From the NCBI RefSeq assembly GCF_029263155.1, contig NZ_JAJCYB010000074.1, positions 124,001-188,000 of the forward strand: DNA of 64,000 nt. The letters are read 5' to 3'. A model generated the notes under the pieces. The model was not told the DNA's origin, made no database searches, and was given only the letters and a program-made list of their open reading frames with translations. Positions 30,281-40,537 of the stretch are shown here, piece by piece (the stretch's first letter is position 1; the number at the start of each line of letters is the position of its first letter). The DNA is from Pseudonocardia sp. Lineage in GTDB: Bacteria > Actinomycetota > Actinomycetes > Mycobacteriales > Pseudonocardiaceae. The position numbers and the translations under genes were made by a program.

Positions 30281-32617
30281 TCACCGTCTCCGGTAGACCA
30301 CTCGCGCCGCGATCTCGATCGCCACGACTCCCACCGCCGCGACGGTGAGGCCCGTGAGCAGCGTCGGGGTGTGAGCGGGGTCGAGCTGCCAGAACTCCTG
30401 ACCGAAGAAGATCGGCAGGAACAGGGCGTAGCTGAACGCCGCCACCGACGCCGCGATCATCCCGAGCTTCCACCAGGCGAACGGGCGGGCGACGACCACG
30501 AGCACCCACGTCGCCACGACGTACAGCGCGACGACCGCGGCGGTGCTCTGCTGGATCTCCGTCGCCCCGGCGTCGCCGCGCACCAGCAGGTAGGTCACGA
30601 AGGTGACCGACCCGGCGACCAGGCCTGCGGGCACCGACAGCCGCAGCACCCGCCGCACGAACCCCGGGCGGGCCCGCTCGACGTTCGGCGCCAGCGCGAG
30701 GAAGAACGCCGGGATGCCGATCGTCAGCGCACCGATCAGCGTGAGGTGTCGCGGCAGGAACGGGAAGGGCACGCCGATCGCGCCGATCGAGATGGCCAGG
30801 AACACCGAGTACACCGTCTTGGTGAGGAACAGGTTCGAGACCCGCTCGATGTTGCCGATCACCCGCCGCCCCTCGGCCACGACGTACGGGAGCGTGGCGA
30901 AGGAGTTGTCCAGCAGCACGATCTGCGCGACGGCGCGGCTGGCCGGGCTACCCGAGCCCATCGCCACGCCGATGTCGGCGTCCTTGAGGGCGAGCACGTC
31001 GTTCACGCCGTCGCCGGTCATCGCGACGGTGTGCCCGCGCGACTGCAGCGCGCCCACCATGTCCCGCTTCTGCGCCGGCGTGACGCGGCCGAACACCGTG
31101 CCGGCCTCGAGCGCCTCGGCGAGGCCCTCACGGTCCTCGGGCAGCCTGCGGGCGTCGACGGGGGCGTCGGCCCGGGGCAGGTGCAGCGACGCGGCGACGG
31201 CCCCGACCGACAGCGCGTTGTCCCCGGAGATGACCTTGACCTCGACGTCCTGCTCCGCGAAGTAGGCCAGCGTGCCCGCCGCCTCGGGTCGCACCCGCTG
31301 CTCCAGCACAACGAGCGCCGCCGGGTCGACGGCGCCCAGCGCGTCCCCCGCGATGTCGGCCCGGCCCAGCAGCAGCACCCGCAGCCCGTCCGCGCCGATC
31401 CGCTCGGCCTCGGCGCGCTCGGGGCTGTCGGCGGCGAGCAGGACGTCTGCCGCCCCGAGCACCCACTGCCCGTCCTCCCCGAAGCCCGCGCCGCCCCACT
31501 TGCGGGCCGAGGAGAACGGGACCGTCGAGGTCGTCGTCCAGCCGGGGTCGGGGCAGCCCTCGACCACGGCCTCCAGGCTCGCGTTGGGTCGCGGATCGGC
31601 CGCTCCGAGTGCGCCCAGGACCCGGCGCAGCGCGGACTCGTCCTCGCCGGCGAAGGCGCGGACCTCCGCCAGTCGCATGCCGTTCTCGGTCAGGGTGCCG
31701 GTCTTGTCGGCGCACACCACATCGACGCGCGCGAGCCCCTCGATCGCCGGCAGCTCCTGGACCAGGCACTTCCGCGCCCCGAGCCGGACCACGCCGACCG
31801 CGAACGCGATCGACGTCAGCAGCACCAGCCCCTCGGGCACCATCGGCACGAGCGCGGCGACCATGCCGCGCAGGGCGTCGTCGATGTCGGCGGACTCGGT
31901 GCGGAACTGGCTCCAGATGATCAGTGCGGCGGCCGGAACCAGCAGGTAGGTGATCACCCGCAGGATCGTGTTGATGCCCTCGCGCAGTTCGGAGCCGACG
32001 AGGGTGAACCGGCTCGCCTCCTCGGCCAGCTTCGCGGCGTAGGCCTCGCGGCCGACCCTCGTGGCCCGCTGCGCGCCGCTGCCGACGGTGACGAAGCTGC
32101 CCGAGAGCACCGGGTCGCCCACCTGCTTGTGCACCGGGTCGGACTCACCGGTGAGCAGTGACTCGTCGATCTCCAGGCCCTCGGCGGCGAGCACCACGCC
32201 GTCCACGACGATCTTGTCACCGGGGCCGAGGTCGATGACGTCGTCGAGCACCACCCCGCTGGGCGAGAGCTCCACGATCTCCCCGTCGCGGCGCACCCGG
32301 GGGCGCGCCTCCCCGACGATCGCGAGCCGCTCCAGGGTGCGCTTGGCCCGCAGCTCCTGCACGATGCCGATCAGCGTGTTGATGATGATCACGAACCCGA
32401 ACAGGCCGTCCTGGATCGGACCGATCACCAGGATGATCGCGAACAGCACGCCGACGATGGCGTTGAAGCGCGTCAGGACGTTCGCACGGACGATCTCGGA
32501 GACGCTGCGGCTCGCCCGCGCCGGTACGTCGTTGGTCTGCCCGGCGGCGACCCGCTCGGCGACCTGCGCGGCGGACAGGCCGGCGCGGACGTCGACGTCC
32601 TGCTCAGTGGTGGACAC
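30281..32617 (-). CDS. ctpE: Cation-transporting P-type ATPase, CtpE-like
   Basis: A 778-residue P-type pump. It has LLTGESDPV in the actuator domain, the phosphorylated aspartate in [33 protein letters not shown] in the P domain, and about ten membrane helices. There is no N-terminal metal-binding CxxC domain, and overall it resembles mycobacterial CtpE, a calcium importer; the ion here is an inference. The start GTG 32617 is chosen from homology; its ribosome binding site is weak. It lies between dnaX and ybaB on the same strand. Confidence 0.85.
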   Translation of the reverse strand: MSTTEQDVDVRAGLSAAQVAERVAAGQTNDVPARASRSVSEIVRANVLTRFNAIVGVLFAIILVIGPIQDGLFGFVIIINTLIGIVQELRAKRTLERLAIVGEARPRVRRDGEIVELSPSGVVLDDVIDLGPGDKIVVDGVVLAAEGLEIDESLLTGESDPVHKQVGDPVLSGSFVTVGSGAQRATRVGREAYAAKLAEEASRFTLVGSELREGINTILRVITYLLVPAAALIIWSQFRTESADIDDALRGMVAALVPMVPEGLVLLTSIAFAVGVVRLGARKCLVQELPAIEGLARVDVVCADKTGTLTENGMRLAEVRAFAGEDESALRRVLGALGAADPRPNASLEAVVEGCPDPGWTTTSTVPFSSARKWGGAGFGEDGQWVLGAADVLLAADSPERAEAERIGADGLRVLLLGRADIAGDALGAVDPAALVVLEQRVRPEAAGTLAYFAEQDVEVKVISGDNALSVGAVAASLHLPRADAPVDARRLPEDREGLAEALEAGTVFGRVTPAQKRDMVGALQSRGHTVAMTGDGVNDVLALKDADIGVAMGSGSPASRAVAQIVLLDNSFATLPYVVAEGRRVIGNIERVSNLFLTKTVYSVFLAISIGAIGVPFPFLPRHLTLIGALTIGIPAFFLALAPNVERARPGFVRRVLRLSVPAGLVAGSVTFVTYLLVRGDAGATEIQQSTAAVVALYVVATWVLVVVARPFAWWKLGMIAASVAAFSYALFLPIFFGQEFWQLDPAHTPTLLTGLTVAAVGVVAIEIAARVVYRRR

Positions 32618-32688
32618 GTCAGCGGAGCCTACGCAACGGGGACGGACCGGGTGATCGGACCGATGGCCGATGCGGCCCGGCATCTCGT

Positions 32689-32711
32689 ACACCCGTCCCA
32701 CAAGCGGGTGT
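32689..32711 (-). terminator. Stem-loop between dnaX and the P-ATPase gene
   Basis: ACACCCG and CGGGTGT pair around a 9-base loop in the short gap after the dnaX stop. No T-run. Confidence 0.4.
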
Positions 32712-32754
32712 GCGGGCGGTGGGTCCCGTGGCCGGCCCGCGGCGACGGGAGCAC

Positions 32755-34974
32755 CTAGCGCTGGTCGAGCGCCCGCGCGCCGAGCTGGGTGGTGAGCAGC
32801 TCGATGGCCGCCTCCTCGGGGTCGCGACGCTCGGCCGGGGCCGCAGCGGCCCCCGAGGCCGCCTCGGCGATCATCGACTCCTCGTCGTCGGGCGGCGCGT
32901 CGTCCGGGGGCGGCTCGGGTGGGAGCGGCTCGCCGCTGTCGGGCGTGGTGGAGCGACGCGTGGGTGGTGGCCGCACCGGCCGCTTCGGCGCGGGCGGCGG
33001 GGCGGGCGCCGGGCCACGGGGGTCACCACCGGTCGTCGCGCCGCCGTCGCCGTGCTCGCAGCGGACCCGCCAGCGCACCCCGAGGACGGCGTGCAGCGAC
33101 TCCGCGATGACGTCGGTGTTGCTCTGCTCCGACAGCAGCCGCGCCAGCGGCGCCGTGCCGATGCTCAGCACCAGCGTGTCGGACTCCACGGCCCGCACCG
33201 TGGCACTGACGAGCAGCGCGGCCGTGCGCTTCTTGCGGTCCTTGGCCGCGGCGAGGATCTCCGGCCACACCCGGCGCACGGCGGCGGCGTCGAGCCCGGT
33301 CGCCGGGGCGGGCGGCGGCGTGGACTGCTCCGCACCGACGGTGTCGGGCGCTCCGGACGGACGATCCCCGGGTCCCGCGGCGGGCACCGGCGCGGGTGGG
33401 CCGTCGGCGGCCGGCGTGCGTGCCGCAGCGGCCTCGGGGCGCCCGGCAGCCGATGCGGGCCGGTCGGTGGGCCGCGCCGGGGCCTCGGTGTCCGCGGCCC
33501 CGATGGCGGGCGCGGCGCCCTCGGCCCGGACGTCGTGCGGTGCGGGGGGGCCGGTCGTGGGCGCGGCGCTCCCGCTCCGGACCGCGCGCGATGCCGCGGC
33601 GCCGGGTGGCGGCGCCGCGGTGGCTGCGGCCTCGGGCACGGGTTTCCGGGAGCTGCCCGCCGGAGCATCACCGGCCGGCACGGATGAACGGGTGCCCGCG
33701 GGCGCCGGCTCGGTGGCGGTGTCGTCGTCCGCCGCCGACGCGCTGGCCCGGCGGAACGTTCGGGTCGGCGCCGTGCGGTCCTCGACAGGCTCCGCCATCC
33801 CCGACGTGGCGGAGATGTCGCTGCGGCGTTCCAGCCGTTCGAGCCGTTCGAGCAGCCCGGCCTCGGCGGTGCTGGCGGCCGGGAGCAGCATCCGCGCGCA
33901 CAGCAGCTCCAGCAGCAGGCGGGGGGCGGTGGCGCCGCGCATCTCGACGAGCCCGGTGTGCAGGATCTCGCCGTAGCGGGTGAGCGTGGCGGGGCCGAGC
34001 CGGGCGGCCTGCTCGACCATCCGCGCCACCTCGTCGTCGGCCGCCTCCACCAGCCCGCGCTCGGCGGCCTCGGGCACCGCCTGCAGCAGGGTGACATCGC
34101 GCAGCCGTTGCAGCAGGTCGGAGGCGAACCGGCGCGGGTCGTGACCCGCCTCGACGAGCCGGTCGACGGTCTCGAAGACGGCCGCGCGGTCGCCTGCCGC
34201 GAGCGCGTCGACCATGTCGTCGATCAGCGCGACGTCGGTGACGCCGAGCAGCGCCACCGCGCGCTCGTAGACCACTCCCTCCGGCCCGGCGCCGGCGAGC
34301 AGCTGGTCGAGCACCGACAGCGAGTCCCGTGCCGAGCCCCCACCGGCCCGGATGACCAGCGGATACACCGCGGGCGCGACCACCGCTCCCTCGTCGGCGC
34401 AGATCCGTTCCAGCAGCCCGCGCAGCGTGCCCGGCGGGATGAGCCGGAACGGGTAGTGGTGCGTGCGCGAGCGGATGGTGGGGAGCACCTTGTCCGGCTC
34501 GGTGGTGGCGAACACGAAGACGAGGTGCTCCGGCGGCTCCTCCACGATCTTGAGCAGGGCGTTGAAGCCCTGCGTCGTGATCATGTGCGCCTCGTCGACG
34601 ATGAAGACGCGGTAGCGCGACTCGGCCGGGGCGAAGAACGCGCGGTCGCGCAGCTCGCGGGTGTCGTCGACCCCGCCGTGCGAGGCGGCGTCCAGCTCGG
34701 TGACGTCGATGTTGCCCGGCCCGCCGGGCGCGAGCGCCACGCAGGACGCGCACACGCCGCACGGATCGGGCGTGGGGCCCTGCTCGCAGTTCAGCGAGCG
34801 GGCCAGGATCCGGGCGCTGGAGGTCTTGCCGCAGCCCCGCGGGCCCGAGAACAGGTAGGCGTGGTTGATCCGCCCGGCCGCGAGCGCGGTGCGCAACGGC
34901 TCGGTGACGTGCTCCTGCCCCACGACCTCGGCGAACTTCGCCGGGCGGTACTTGCGGTACAGAGCCAGTGCCAC
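32755..34974 (-). CDS. dnaX: DNA polymerase III subunit gamma/tau
   Basis: A 739-residue clamp-loader ATPase. The N-terminal AAA+ domain has [16 protein letters not shown], Walker [20 protein letters not shown], a four-cysteine zinc module ([17 protein letters not shown]), DEAHM and the SRC-like RSRTHHYPF sensor. A long alanine/proline/glycine-rich linker covers about residues 390-610, followed by a C-terminal DnaE-binding domain. GTG 34974 was chosen because it begins at the conserved [11 protein letters not shown]. The SRP RNA gene lies just upstream on the same strand, a common actinobacterial arrangement. Confidence 0.95.
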   Translation of the reverse strand: MALALYRKYRPAKFAEVVGQEHVTEPLRTALAAGRINHAYLFSGPRGCGKTSSARILARSLNCEQGPTPDPCGVCASCVALAPGGPGNIDVTELDAASHGGVDDTRELRDRAFFAPAESRYRVFIVDEAHMITTQGFNALLKIVEEPPEHLVFVFATTEPDKVLPTIRSRTHHYPFRLIPPGTLRGLLERICADEGAVVAPAVYPLVIRAGGGSARDSLSVLDQLLAGAGPEGVVYERAVALLGVTDVALIDDMVDALAAGDRAAVFETVDRLVEAGHDPRRFASDLLQRLRDVTLLQAVPEAAERGLVEAADDEVARMVEQAARLGPATLTRYGEILHTGLVEMRGATAPRLLLELLCARMLLPAASTAEAGLLERLERLERRSDISATSGMAEPVEDRTAPTRTFRRASASAADDDTATEPAPAGTRSSVPAGDAPAGSSRKPVPEAAATAAPPPGAAASRAVRSGSAAPTTGPPAPHDVRAEGAAPAIGAADTEAPARPTDRPASAAGRPEAAAARTPAADGPPAPVPAAGPGDRPSGAPDTVGAEQSTPPPAPATGLDAAAVRRVWPEILAAAKDRKKRTAALLVSATVRAVESDTLVLSIGTAPLARLLSEQSNTDVIAESLHAVLGVRWRVRCEHGDGGATTGGDPRGPAPAPPPAPKRPVRPPPTRRSTTPDSGEPLPPEPPPDDAPPDDEESMIAEAASGAAAAPAERRDPEEAAIELLTTQLGARALDQR

Positions 34975-35030
34975 GGGGGCGAGGCTACCGACCGGCACCG
35001 ACGGTGCGGACACGAGCCAGGACATGAGGC

Positions 35031-35116
35031 GGACCCCGCGCACCCGCCAGAGCCCGCTGACCCTTGCTGCCTTCCGGCCCTGGGGGAGTTCACAGGATGG
35101 ACGCCGCGCGGGGTCC
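35031..35116 (-). ncRNA. ffs: Signal recognition particle RNA (4.5S type)
   Basis: The minus strand carries the universal SRP core CAGGGCCGGAAGGCAGCA with its flanking GGGTCAGCGGG strand. The ends GGACCCCGCGC (minus strand, near 35116) and GCGCGGGGTCC (near 35031) pair perfectly over 11 bp to close the hairpin. Exact ends are approximate. It forms the Ffh RNA partner for membrane targeting. Confidence 0.93.
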
Positions 35117-35223
35117 ACCGCCGAGTCTAGCCGGGAACGGAAGGGCTGACGAAGGAGGCCCGCTGTGGGTGGGCATGTGCCGGGTCGGCCGGCCGCAGCG
35201 GGGAGGTTATGCTTCTCGGCGTT

Positions 35224-35308
35224 GGAGGATTCGCCTAGTGGCCTATGGCGCACGCTTGGAAAGCGTGTTGGGTTCACGCCCTCGGGGGTTCGAATCCCCC
35301 ATCCTCCG
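35224..35308 (+). tRNA. tRNA-Ser (GGA anticodon)
   Basis: Acceptor GGAGGAT pairs with ATCCTCC. The anticodon arm CACGC-TTGGAAA-GCGTG places GGA at 35258-35260, so it reads TCC and TCT. A long variable arm and the T loop GGTTCGAATCC fit serine. CCA is not encoded. A terminator-like hairpin follows. Confidence 0.97.
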
Positions 35309-35316
35309 CAGGTGAG

Positions 35317-35349
35317 ACCGGGTGCCCCGCTCGTCGGGACACCCGGTTT
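35317..35349 (+). terminator. Terminator of tRNA-Ser(GGA)
   Basis: ACCGGGTG-cCCC...GGGa-CACCCGGT forms an 8-bp stem extended by three more pairs, followed by TTTCGTCGTT. It begins 8 bases after the tRNA. Confidence 0.75.
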
Positions 35350-35410
35350 CGTCGTTCGTCATGCTGATGTCCGACACGGGGCCCGGTCGGCATCCTGGCG
35401 TCGGCGCACC

Positions 35411-35803
35411 TCAGGTGCGGCGCCACCACCAGGGCAGTGACGGATCGACGGTGGGATCGTCCAGGGTCTTGTCCAGGAACAGGACGTCGAGCTGGGCGAC
35501 CTGGCGACGGAGCGATGCGCGGCGATGCCGTGGCAGGGCGTGCAGAGCCTGTTCGAGGACATCCCGGCTGAACGGGCCGATGAACCGGACCCGGTCGTTG
35601 TTCTCCCGCTGGAGCGTGGAGCGTGGTGTGACGGCGACGCGGCGCCATGAGAGAAGATCGGTGCGGACGCTGCCCGAGGAGAGCCGTGGCCGGTCGAGCC
35701 GGTCGAGCGCACGGCTGGTCGAGAGCGGAACACCGCGTATCGCAGTCGGGCGTGGCTGACGCTGGTTGCGCGCCCGTACCTGGGCGGGCCGCCTACGCGG
35801 CAT
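35411..35803 (-). CDS. Hypothetical protein, basic N terminus
   Basis: A 130-residue protein. The first half is very arginine-rich (MPRRRPAQVRARNQRQPRP); the second is helix-forming with RFIGPFSRDVLEQALHALPRHRRASLRRQVAQLDVLFLDKTLDDP and ends in a tryptophan cluster. The ribosome binding site GAAAGG before ATG 35803 is good, and codon use looks coding. No domain recognised. It is convergent with the tRNA-Ser gene. Confidence 0.6.
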   Translation of the reverse strand: MPRRRPAQVRARNQRQPRPTAIRGVPLSTSRALDRLDRPRLSSGSVRTDLLSWRRVAVTPRSTLQRENNDRVRFIGPFSRDVLEQALHALPRHRRASLRRQVAQLDVLFLDKTLDDPTVDPSLPWWWRRT

Positions 35804-36019
35804 GGACCTTTCGGATCGAAGCCATGCGACCAGCGTGCCAGGGCCCAGCGGGAGAGGGAAGGAGAACCCCCGCGGGCTCCGCCCACACCCGGCACCGCTC
35901 GGAGATCGGAGGGAGTGCGGCAGGGCTAGCCTCGATCTTTCGTAACGGTCGTACCGTGATCTCCGCGCTGCTCTGATGATCTTGCCGGTGGCCTGTTCGG
36001 TGTCGGGGCATGCGTGATC

Positions 36020-37569
36020 GCCGGCTCAGCGTGGTCTGCCGTTGCTCCGGGTCCTGGTCGTCGGGGTGGGTCCTGTGGTCAAGGGACGAGCAGCGCGCAG
36101 AGCCGGGCGTGCGCGGTGGTGATCACGTCGGCCCAGGGCCAGGCCGGGTCGATGTGCAGGACCCGGCGGCGTGCGGTGCGCACGATCCGTCCGGCGACGG
36201 CCAGGATGCGCAGCCGTAGCCGTTTGGGCTCGTAGGTCGCGGCCGACGCGGGCAGCGCGAGCCGGCCGGTGAAGGCGAGCAGGTCCGCGGCCAGCGCCGC
36301 GACGGCGAGCCAGACCCGGTTCTGGTCGAGCTCGTGGTAGGGCAGGTTGCGCATGCCGGTGTCCTTGCCTGCCCGGATGCGGTCCTCGACGCGGGCGTGC
36401 CGGCGGTGACGCAACTCGAGATCGGCGAGCTGGCGGCCGGGCCCACCGGGCCCGGTGTTGGTGAGGAACCCGGTGATCCGCATGCCGTCGGCGTCGGTGG
36501 TGCGCAGCTGCGCGCCCGGGTGCGGGCGTTCCTTGCGCAGGATCAGCCGGGTGCCGGGCGGCCAGGCCGACAGGTCCACCAGCGCGCTGGCCTCGGTGAC
36601 CCAGGCGCCGTCACGCGGTTCGATCTGCACGCCGGTCTCCGCGGCGCGCGGCCTGCGCGCCTGGTACGCCGGGGTCCACGCCTGCGCCGGCAGGGCCGCG
36701 AGCGCGCCGTGGGTGTCGAAGTGGCCCAGGTTCGCCCCCAGCGAGAACTCCACCCCGACCTGGTCGAGATGGCGGGCGAAGTCCCTCGTGGCACCGGCGG
36801 CATCGGTGCGCACCAGCACCGGCACCCGACCCCGGGCGTCGCGGCGGCGCAGCGGTGCGGGCACCTGCGTCAGCGCCGCGTCCAGCACGGGGACGTGGTC
36901 GATGGCGGTGTTCGAACCGGCCCGCCCGGGGCGCAGCAGCTCGGCCACCGGCTCCCCGCCACCGCCGGTGCCGTGATCGACGAACCCGAGCAGCGGGTGG
37001 AATCCGAAACCCTTCTTCCAGGTCCGGGTCGCGTCCTGCTTCTCCGAGTGCGCGTCCAGCAGCGTGGCGTCCAGATCGATGACGGTGCGCCCGTCCTGGG
37101 TCGGCGCCCCGGCCCAGTCCCAGACCCGCTCCCGGGCCGTCGCCCCGCGCGGACGTGATCGCCGCGAGCGCGGCGTCGGCGTCCTCGGCGAGCCGGGCGA
37201 TCAGCCGCGACACCGTCGGATCCGAGGCCACCGGCCCGAACACCCCCGGCTGGGCGCGCAGCACCGCCAGGTCGCAGGCGGCGTCCCCACCCAGCGCGAT
37301 CGCGACCGCGAGATCCAGCACGATCTTGCCCGGGTCGTGCGTCGCGAGAGGCCGCCGCCACGGCCCCAGCCGGGCCGAGAGCTCCTTGGCCAGGCCACTG
37401 CGCCGCGCCGCCTCGATCAACAACGTTGCGCCGGCGTGCGACACCAGCGACTCGCCGCCAGCGATCACGGACAACCAGGGACGCAAGTCCTTATGCTTCA
37501 CCCGCGGAGTGCCTCTCAGCTCGATCTGATGTGGTCTCGACTACCAACATCAAACCGCGCTGAGCAGGC
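36020..37569 (-). mobile_element. IS1380-like insertion sequence, defective
   Basis: About 1.55 kb enclosing one frameshifted transposase gene. Terminal inverted repeats are visible: GCCGGCTCAGCGTGGTCTG at 36020-36038 and, as its reverse complement, GCCTGCTCAGCGCGGTTTG at 37551-37569 (16 of 19 match). I see no matching target duplication, so the exact ends are uncertain or one flank has changed. The family was assigned from the transposase. Confidence 0.7.
36079..37501 (-). pseudogene. IS1380-family transposase, broken by one-base frameshift
   Basis: The first frame starts at ATG 37501 and gives residues 1 to about 117 (SLVSHAGATLL, KIVLDLAVAIALGGDAACDLAVLRAQPGVFG). The gene then continues in the next frame with ERVWDWAGAP, TVIDLDATLLDAHSEKQ, GFGFHPLLGFVD, LRPGRAGSNTAIDHVPVLD and a normal C terminus to 36079. 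The join is a run of four C (GGGG on the coding strand) at 37143-37146; three would restore one frame. The DDE motifs remain, so inactivation is recent or due to a sequencing slip. Confidence 0.85.
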
Positions 37570-37736
37570 ACTTTCGCGTATCCAGGGCCCGCGTGTCGCT
37601 CACCAGATCAACCTCGATGAAAGCCCGAGGCTAGTGATCTCCTCACGGCGCCGAGGCGGCAGCCGGCGTCGATCACGAAACTCGCGCGCCTCCCCCGGGT
37701 CGTCGGCGGGTCGGCCCCGTCACCGTGCGTGCCGGA

Positions 37737-38315
37737 TCACCGGCCCGCCGGACCGGCGCGGACGTGCAGGCGCTCGCCCTGGGGACCGAAGAGGCTGAGC
37801 AGCTCGGCCGGCCCGGGGCCGGGGTTGGTGAACCAGTGCGGCACGTGGGTGTCGAACTCCGCCACCTCCCCCGGGGTGAGGACGACGTCGTGCTCGGCGA
37901 GCACCAGCCGTAGCCGCCCGGACAGCACGTACATCCACTCGTAGCCCTCGTGGACCTGCGGGTCGGGCTCCGCGTCCGGCCGCGGCGGAATGATCATCTT
38001 GAACGCCTGCAGGCCACCGGGCCGTCGGGTGAGCGGGAGGAACGTCATGCCGTGGCGGGTGACCGGGCGGGGGCGGACGCGGGGGTCGCCGGTCTCCGGT
38101 GCGTCCACGAGCTCGTCGAGCGGCACCTGGTGGGCCCGGGCCAGCTGCAGCAGCAGCTCCAGGGTCGGGCGGCGCTGACCGGCCTCCAGCCGGGACAGGG
38201 TGCTCACCGAGATGCCGGTCGTCTCCGACAGCTGGGACAGGGTCGCGCCGCGCTGCTGGCGGAGGGCGCGCAGCCGGGGCCCGACCGCCTGGAGCACACC
38301 CTCCAGATTTGCCAT
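37737..38315 (-). CDS. XRE-cupin transcriptional regulator
   Basis: A 192-residue regulator: N-terminal helix-turn-helix (RLRALRQQRGATLSQLSETTGISVSTLSRLEAGQRRPTLELLLQLA) and a C-terminal cupin (HEGYEWMYVLSGRLRLVLAEHDVVLTPGEVAEFDTHVPHWF) that may bind a small ligand. The start is ATG 38315 or ATG 38336; neither has a clear ribosome binding site. Divergent from the flavoprotein gene, which it probably controls from the 51-base gap between them. Confidence 0.9.
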   Translation of the reverse strand: MANLEGVLQAVGPRLRALRQQRGATLSQLSETTGISVSTLSRLEAGQRRPTLELLLQLARAHQVPLDELVDAPETGDPRVRPRPVTRHGMTFLPLTRRPGGLQAFKMIIPPRPDAEPDPQVHEGYEWMYVLSGRLRLVLAEHDVVLTPGEVAEFDTHVPHWFTNPGPGPAELLSLFGPQGERLHVRAGPAGR

Positions 38316-38366
38316 ACCGGCAACGATACTTGTCATTCGCGTCGGGCGCAGCGCACAGTGCGGAAC

Positions 38367-39380
38367 ATGGACGAGAGATACGACGTGGTGGTCATCGGTG
38401 GCGGCGCGGCCGGGCTCAGCGGGGCGGTGGCGGCGGCGCGGTCCCGGCGTTCGGTGCTGGTGGTCGACGCGGGCGCCCCCCGCAATGCCCCGGCCGGGCA
38501 CATCCACAACTACCTGGGTCGCGAGGGGTGCCCTCCCGGCGAGCTGCTGGCGGCCGGCCGGGCCGAGCTCGACGGTTACGGCGGCACGGTCGTCGACGGC
38601 TCGGTCACGGCGGCCGAACCCGTCGAGGGCGGGTTCCGCGTGCGCCTTGCCGGTGGCGAGACCGTGCACGCCCGGCGGCTGCTGCTCACGACCGGGCTGG
38701 TCGACGAGCTGCCCGAGGTCGACGGCCTGGCCGGGCGCTGGGGACGCGACGTGCTGCACTGCCCGTACTGCCACGGCTACGAGGTGCGCGACCGGGCGAT
38801 CGGGGTGCTCGCGACCGGGCCCGCCGCGATGCACCACGTGCAGCTGTTCCGGCAGCTCAGCTCGGACGTCACGCTGTTCCTGCACACCGGTCCGGAACCG
38901 ACCGACGAGCAGTGGGAGCAGCTCGCCGCCCGCGGCATCGCGGTCGTGGACGGCGAGGTGGCGGGCGTGGAGGTGACCGACGGCCGGCTCTGCGGGGTGC
39001 GGCTGCGGTCCGGCGAGGTCGTCGCCCGGGAGGCGCTGGTCGTCGCGCCGCGCTTCACGGCCCGGACGCCCGCGGTGGCCGGGTTGTCGGTCACCGAGGT
39101 GCGGATGGGCGAGTACGTGGTCGGCAGCCAGGTGGACACCGACCCGACCGGTGCGACATCGGTGCCGGGGGTGTGGGCGGCCGGCAACGTGGCGGACGTG
39201 ATGGCGCAGGTGGGAGCCGCGGCGGCGGCCGGGGTCCGGGCGGGTGCGGCGATCAACGCCGACCTCGTGGCCGAGGACGTGCGTGCCGCCGTGGCCGCGA
39301 GGCGGGTCGGGCCGTTCGCGGCGGAGCAGGAGCTGTGCGAGCGGGTGCTGGGCGAGCGCCGTCACGGGATGGCGGTGTGA
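38367..39380 (+). CDS. Thioredoxin-reductase-like FAD/NAD(P) oxidoreductase
   Basis: A 337-residue flavoprotein with FAD motif VVIGGGAAGLSGAV at residues 8-21, a redox-active CPYC at residues 132-135, and a C-terminal FAD-binding GVWAAGNVADV. The second dinucleotide motif is degraded (GVLATGPAAMHH), which is usual in the group of thioredoxin-reductase-like proteins paired with XRE-cupin regulators. The electron acceptor is unknown; no thioredoxin gene is nearby. ATG 38367 is set by the flavin motif. Confidence 0.88.
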   Translation: MDERYDVVVIGGGAAGLSGAVAAARSRRSVLVVDAGAPRNAPAGHIHNYLGREGCPPGELLAAGRAELDGYGGTVVDGSVTAAEPVEGGFRVRLAGGETVHARRLLLTTGLVDELPEVDGLAGRWGRDVLHCPYCHGYEVRDRAIGVLATGPAAMHHVQLFRQLSSDVTLFLHTGPEPTDEQWEQLAARGIAVVDGEVAGVEVTDGRLCGVRLRSGEVVAREALVVAPRFTARTPAVAGLSVTEVRMGEYVVGSQVDTDPTGATSVPGVWAAGNVADVMAQVGAAAAAGVRAGAAINADLVAEDVRAAVAARRVGPFAAEQELCERVLGERRHGMAV

Positions 39381-39757
39381 GCGGCGGCCGATCGGGAGGC
39401 CGGGAGCGACCGGTGCCCGGGCACGGAACCGCGTGTGCGATCAGTGGTCGTGACCCGCGTGCCGGCCGGACAAGCTCTCGGCCCGGCGGTCCACGTCGTA
39501 CCCGGGGGTCCGAGATGCGGCCCAACGTCAGGAGCGCGAGCGCGAAAGGCCCGCGCCCCCGCTCGGGAGATCCACCGTCGGCGTTGCCGAGCGAGGTCAC
39601 CGTGACCGGACCCGGGTCCCGGTGACCGGCCTCGTCGGCGAACTCCGCGAACGGCGTCGACAGCTGGTCGACCCGCCGCGGTCAGACCGCCCACCAACGG
39701 GTTCCCGACGCCGCCGCGCGCCGGTACCGTCGGATCCGGACCGCACGACGCGGCACC
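39381..39757. other. Non-coding stretch before the guanidine riboswitch
   Basis: No convincing gene in these 377 bases; the open frames seen are arginine/proline-rich shadows. The right part must contain the promoter of the guanidinium exporter, but I cannot pick a clear -10/-35. Confidence 0.4.
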
Positions 39758-39797
39758 CCGGACGAGGTACGCCGTACCCGGCACGACAAGACGGCGT
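39758..39797 (+). promoter_or_regulatory. Guanidine-III (ykkC-III) riboswitch
   Basis: The 40 bases from CCGGACGAGGTACGCC to GACAAGACGGCGT match the guanidine-III aptamer, as known from Thermobifida fusca, almost base for base. CCGG at 39758 pairs with CCGG at 39778. CGCCGT at 39770-39775 pairs with ACGGCG at 39791-39796 to give the pseudoknot. The exporter's GGAGG lies 7 bases after it, so guanidine binding probably frees the ribosome site. Confidence 0.92.
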
Positions 39798-39814
39798 GGC
39801 GACGGAGGTGTGTC

Positions 39815-40129
39815 ATGGCGTGGATCGTGCTGGTGGTGTCCGGGGTCCTGGAGACCGTCTGGGCCTCGGCCCTGGCCCGCTCGGCTGGCTTCACCCGGCT
39901 CGTGCCCGGCGTCGTGTTCGGCGTCGCGCTGGTGCTGAGCATGGCCGGGCTCGCGTACGCCCTGCGGACGATCCCGGTGGGCACCGGCTACGCGGTGTGG
40001 GTCGGCATCGGCGCGGTGGGGACGGCGGCCTACGGCATGGCGGTGCTCGGGGAGCCGGTCACCACGGCGCGGATCCTGTGCCTGGTCCTCATCGTGGGCG
40101 GCGTCGTGGGCCTGAAACTGGTCCACTAG
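39815..40129 (+). CDS. gdx: Guanidinium exporter, SMR family (Gdx/SugE)
   Basis: A 104-residue four-helix small multidrug resistance protein. The functional glutamate is in VSGVLETVWASAL (about residue 13). Other SMR motifs are IPVGTGYAVWVGIGAVGT and a late helix ending in KLVH. The SugE/Gdx branch exports guanidinium by proton antiport. The upstream guanidine-III riboswitch independently supports that substrate. ATG 39815 follows GGAGG. It acts in the inner membrane, as an antiparallel dimer in characterised homologues. Confidence 0.95.
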   Translation: MAWIVLVVSGVLETVWASALARSAGFTRLVPGVVFGVALVLSMAGLAYALRTIPVGTGYAVWVGIGAVGTAAYGMAVLGEPVTTARILCLVLIVGGVVGLKLVH

Positions 40130-40251
40130 CGCGGTCCCGGGCCATGGTCAGGTCACGATTTCCTCATCTGCGCTTGGAACCGCGACCGATGGGGAACCCA
40201 GCCGTCAGCGGAAGCTCAGTGCGACCGCACGGGGCACGAACTGGAGGAAAA

Positions 40252-40521
40252 ATGGGCATCATCGGCTGGATCATCGTGGGTGGCCTGATGGGCGCGCTCG
40301 CGAAATTGATCATGCCGGGGAAGGACCCGGGTGGCATCATCGTCACGATCCTCATCGGGGTCGCGGGCGGCTTGCTCGGCGGGTTCGTCGGCTCCTACCT
40401 GTTCGACGTCAACACCGCCGGATTCTTCAACATCAGCACCTGGCTGATCTCCCTGGTCGGCGCGCTCGTGCTGCTCGGGATCTACCGGCTCGTCGTCGGA
40501 CGCCGCAGCGTCACCCGCTGA
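40252..40521 (+). CDS. GlsB/YeaQ/YmgE-family stress-associated membrane protein
   Basis: An 89-residue protein with three hydrophobic helices and the family pattern MGIIGWIIVGGLMGALAKLIMPG, GGIIVTILIGVAGGLLGGFVG and a C-terminal helix. Related genes are induced by envelope or acid stress; the molecular role is not known. ATG 40252 has GGAGG 4 bases upstream. A long in-frame extension upstream is shadow. A strong terminator follows. Confidence 0.9.
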   Translation: MGIIGWIIVGGLMGALAKLIMPGKDPGGIIVTILIGVAGGLLGGFVGSYLFDVNTAGFFNISTWLISLVGALVLLGIYRLVVGRRSVTR

Positions 40522-40537
40522 CCACAGCATCGTGTCG

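Noticed and set aside
35224..37569. tRNA-Ser as an integration site for a genomic island ending at the IS
   Set aside because: No integrase gene and no second copy of the tRNA 3' end were found nearby.
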